A stretch of 5,743 nucleotides of DNA. Source: Nevskiaceae bacterium (lineage in GTDB: Bacteria; Pseudomonadota; Gammaproteobacteria; Steroidobacterales; Steroidobacteraceae). The stretch lies in assembly GCA_031277355.1 (NCBI GenBank), contig JAITMN010000274.1, forward strand, positions 1 through 5,743, in the 5' to 3' direction. The notes beneath the pieces were generated by a model, which saw only the letters and a program-made list of their open reading frames with translations, searched no databases and was not told the DNA's origin. Both the position numbers and the translations under genes were made by a program. Positions within the stretch are counted from its first letter, which is position 1. Every line of letters starts with the position of its first letter. This document shows positions 5,678-5,743 of the stretch, piece after piece.

Positions 5678-5743
5678 ATGAGCAAGCACGTCTGCGTGCG
5701 CGAGATTCCACGGCCCGACAGCGAAGTGGTGAAGCAACTGGCC
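5678..5743 (+). CDS. Start of a gene, possibly RraA/LigK-type aldolase
   Basis: Only the first 22 codons are in the window; they begin MSKHVCVREIPRPDSEVVKQ and continue off the right edge. The excellent ribosome binding site and the 25-bp distance from the decarboxylase make it a genuine second gene of the same operon. The opening, with a short hydrophobic strand and then an IPRPD stretch, resembles RraA-family 4-carboxy-4-hydroxy-2-oxoadipate aldolases (LigK/ProA), which begin with V-x-x-I-x-R-A-D and act last in the protocatechuate 4,5-cleavage pathway. That would suit a neighbour feeding vanillate into the pathway. The match rests on about ten residues from memory and could be wrong. That a gene starts here is well supported; its identity is not. 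Confidence 0.6.
   Translation, partial: MSKHVCVREIPRPDSEVVKQLA

Overview
The window is GC-rich DNA with tightly packed genes, strong Shine-Dalgarno sites and almost no intergenic space. It looks like a chromosomal segment of an environmental proteobacterium. The Flp pilin/TadG/TadE arrangement is common in gamma- and betaproteobacteria, and the LigW-type decarboxylase is best known from sphingomonads, so I do not assign a lower taxon. I see no IS element, phage gene, tRNA, rRNA, CRISPR array or integration site.

Layout. (1) Positions 1-2159, minus strand: a three-gene operon of Tad (type IVb) pilus parts, transcribed right to left. It runs from an Flp-type major pilin (1905-2159) through a 436-residue TadG-like protein (594-1904) to a TadE-like pseudopilin that runs off the left edge (1-594). 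The genes abut or overlap by one base, so translation is probably coupled. (2) Positions 2160-2280: a 121-bp divergent intergenic region with a plausible promoter for the pilin operon and two short inverted repeats. (3) Positions 2281-3090, plus strand: uppP, undecaprenyl-diphosphate phosphatase, a cell-envelope housekeeping gene. (4) Positions 3129-4559, minus strand: an NAD(P)-dependent aldehyde dehydrogenase, convergent with uppP. (5) Positions 4609-5652, plus strand: an amidohydrolase-family decarboxylase closely resembling 5-carboxyvanillate decarboxylase LigW, divergent from the dehydrogenase across only 49 bp. (6) Position 5678 to the right edge: the first 22 codons of another gene with a very good ribosome binding site, possibly an RraA/LigK-type aldolase.

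How the genes fit together. The left half builds a surface pilus or its minor components; the prepilin peptidase, ATPase, secretin and platform genes are not in view. uppP recycles the lipid carrier for peptidoglycan and other envelope polymers and appears to stand alone. The right half looks like the edge of an aromatic (lignin-derived) catabolic locus: an aldehyde dehydrogenase, a carboxyvanillate-type decarboxylase, then perhaps an aldolase of the protocatechuate 4,5-cleavage route. That last assignment rests on only 22 residues. Nothing here demonstrates a wholly new system; the catabolic cluster is the part most worth following beyond the right edge.
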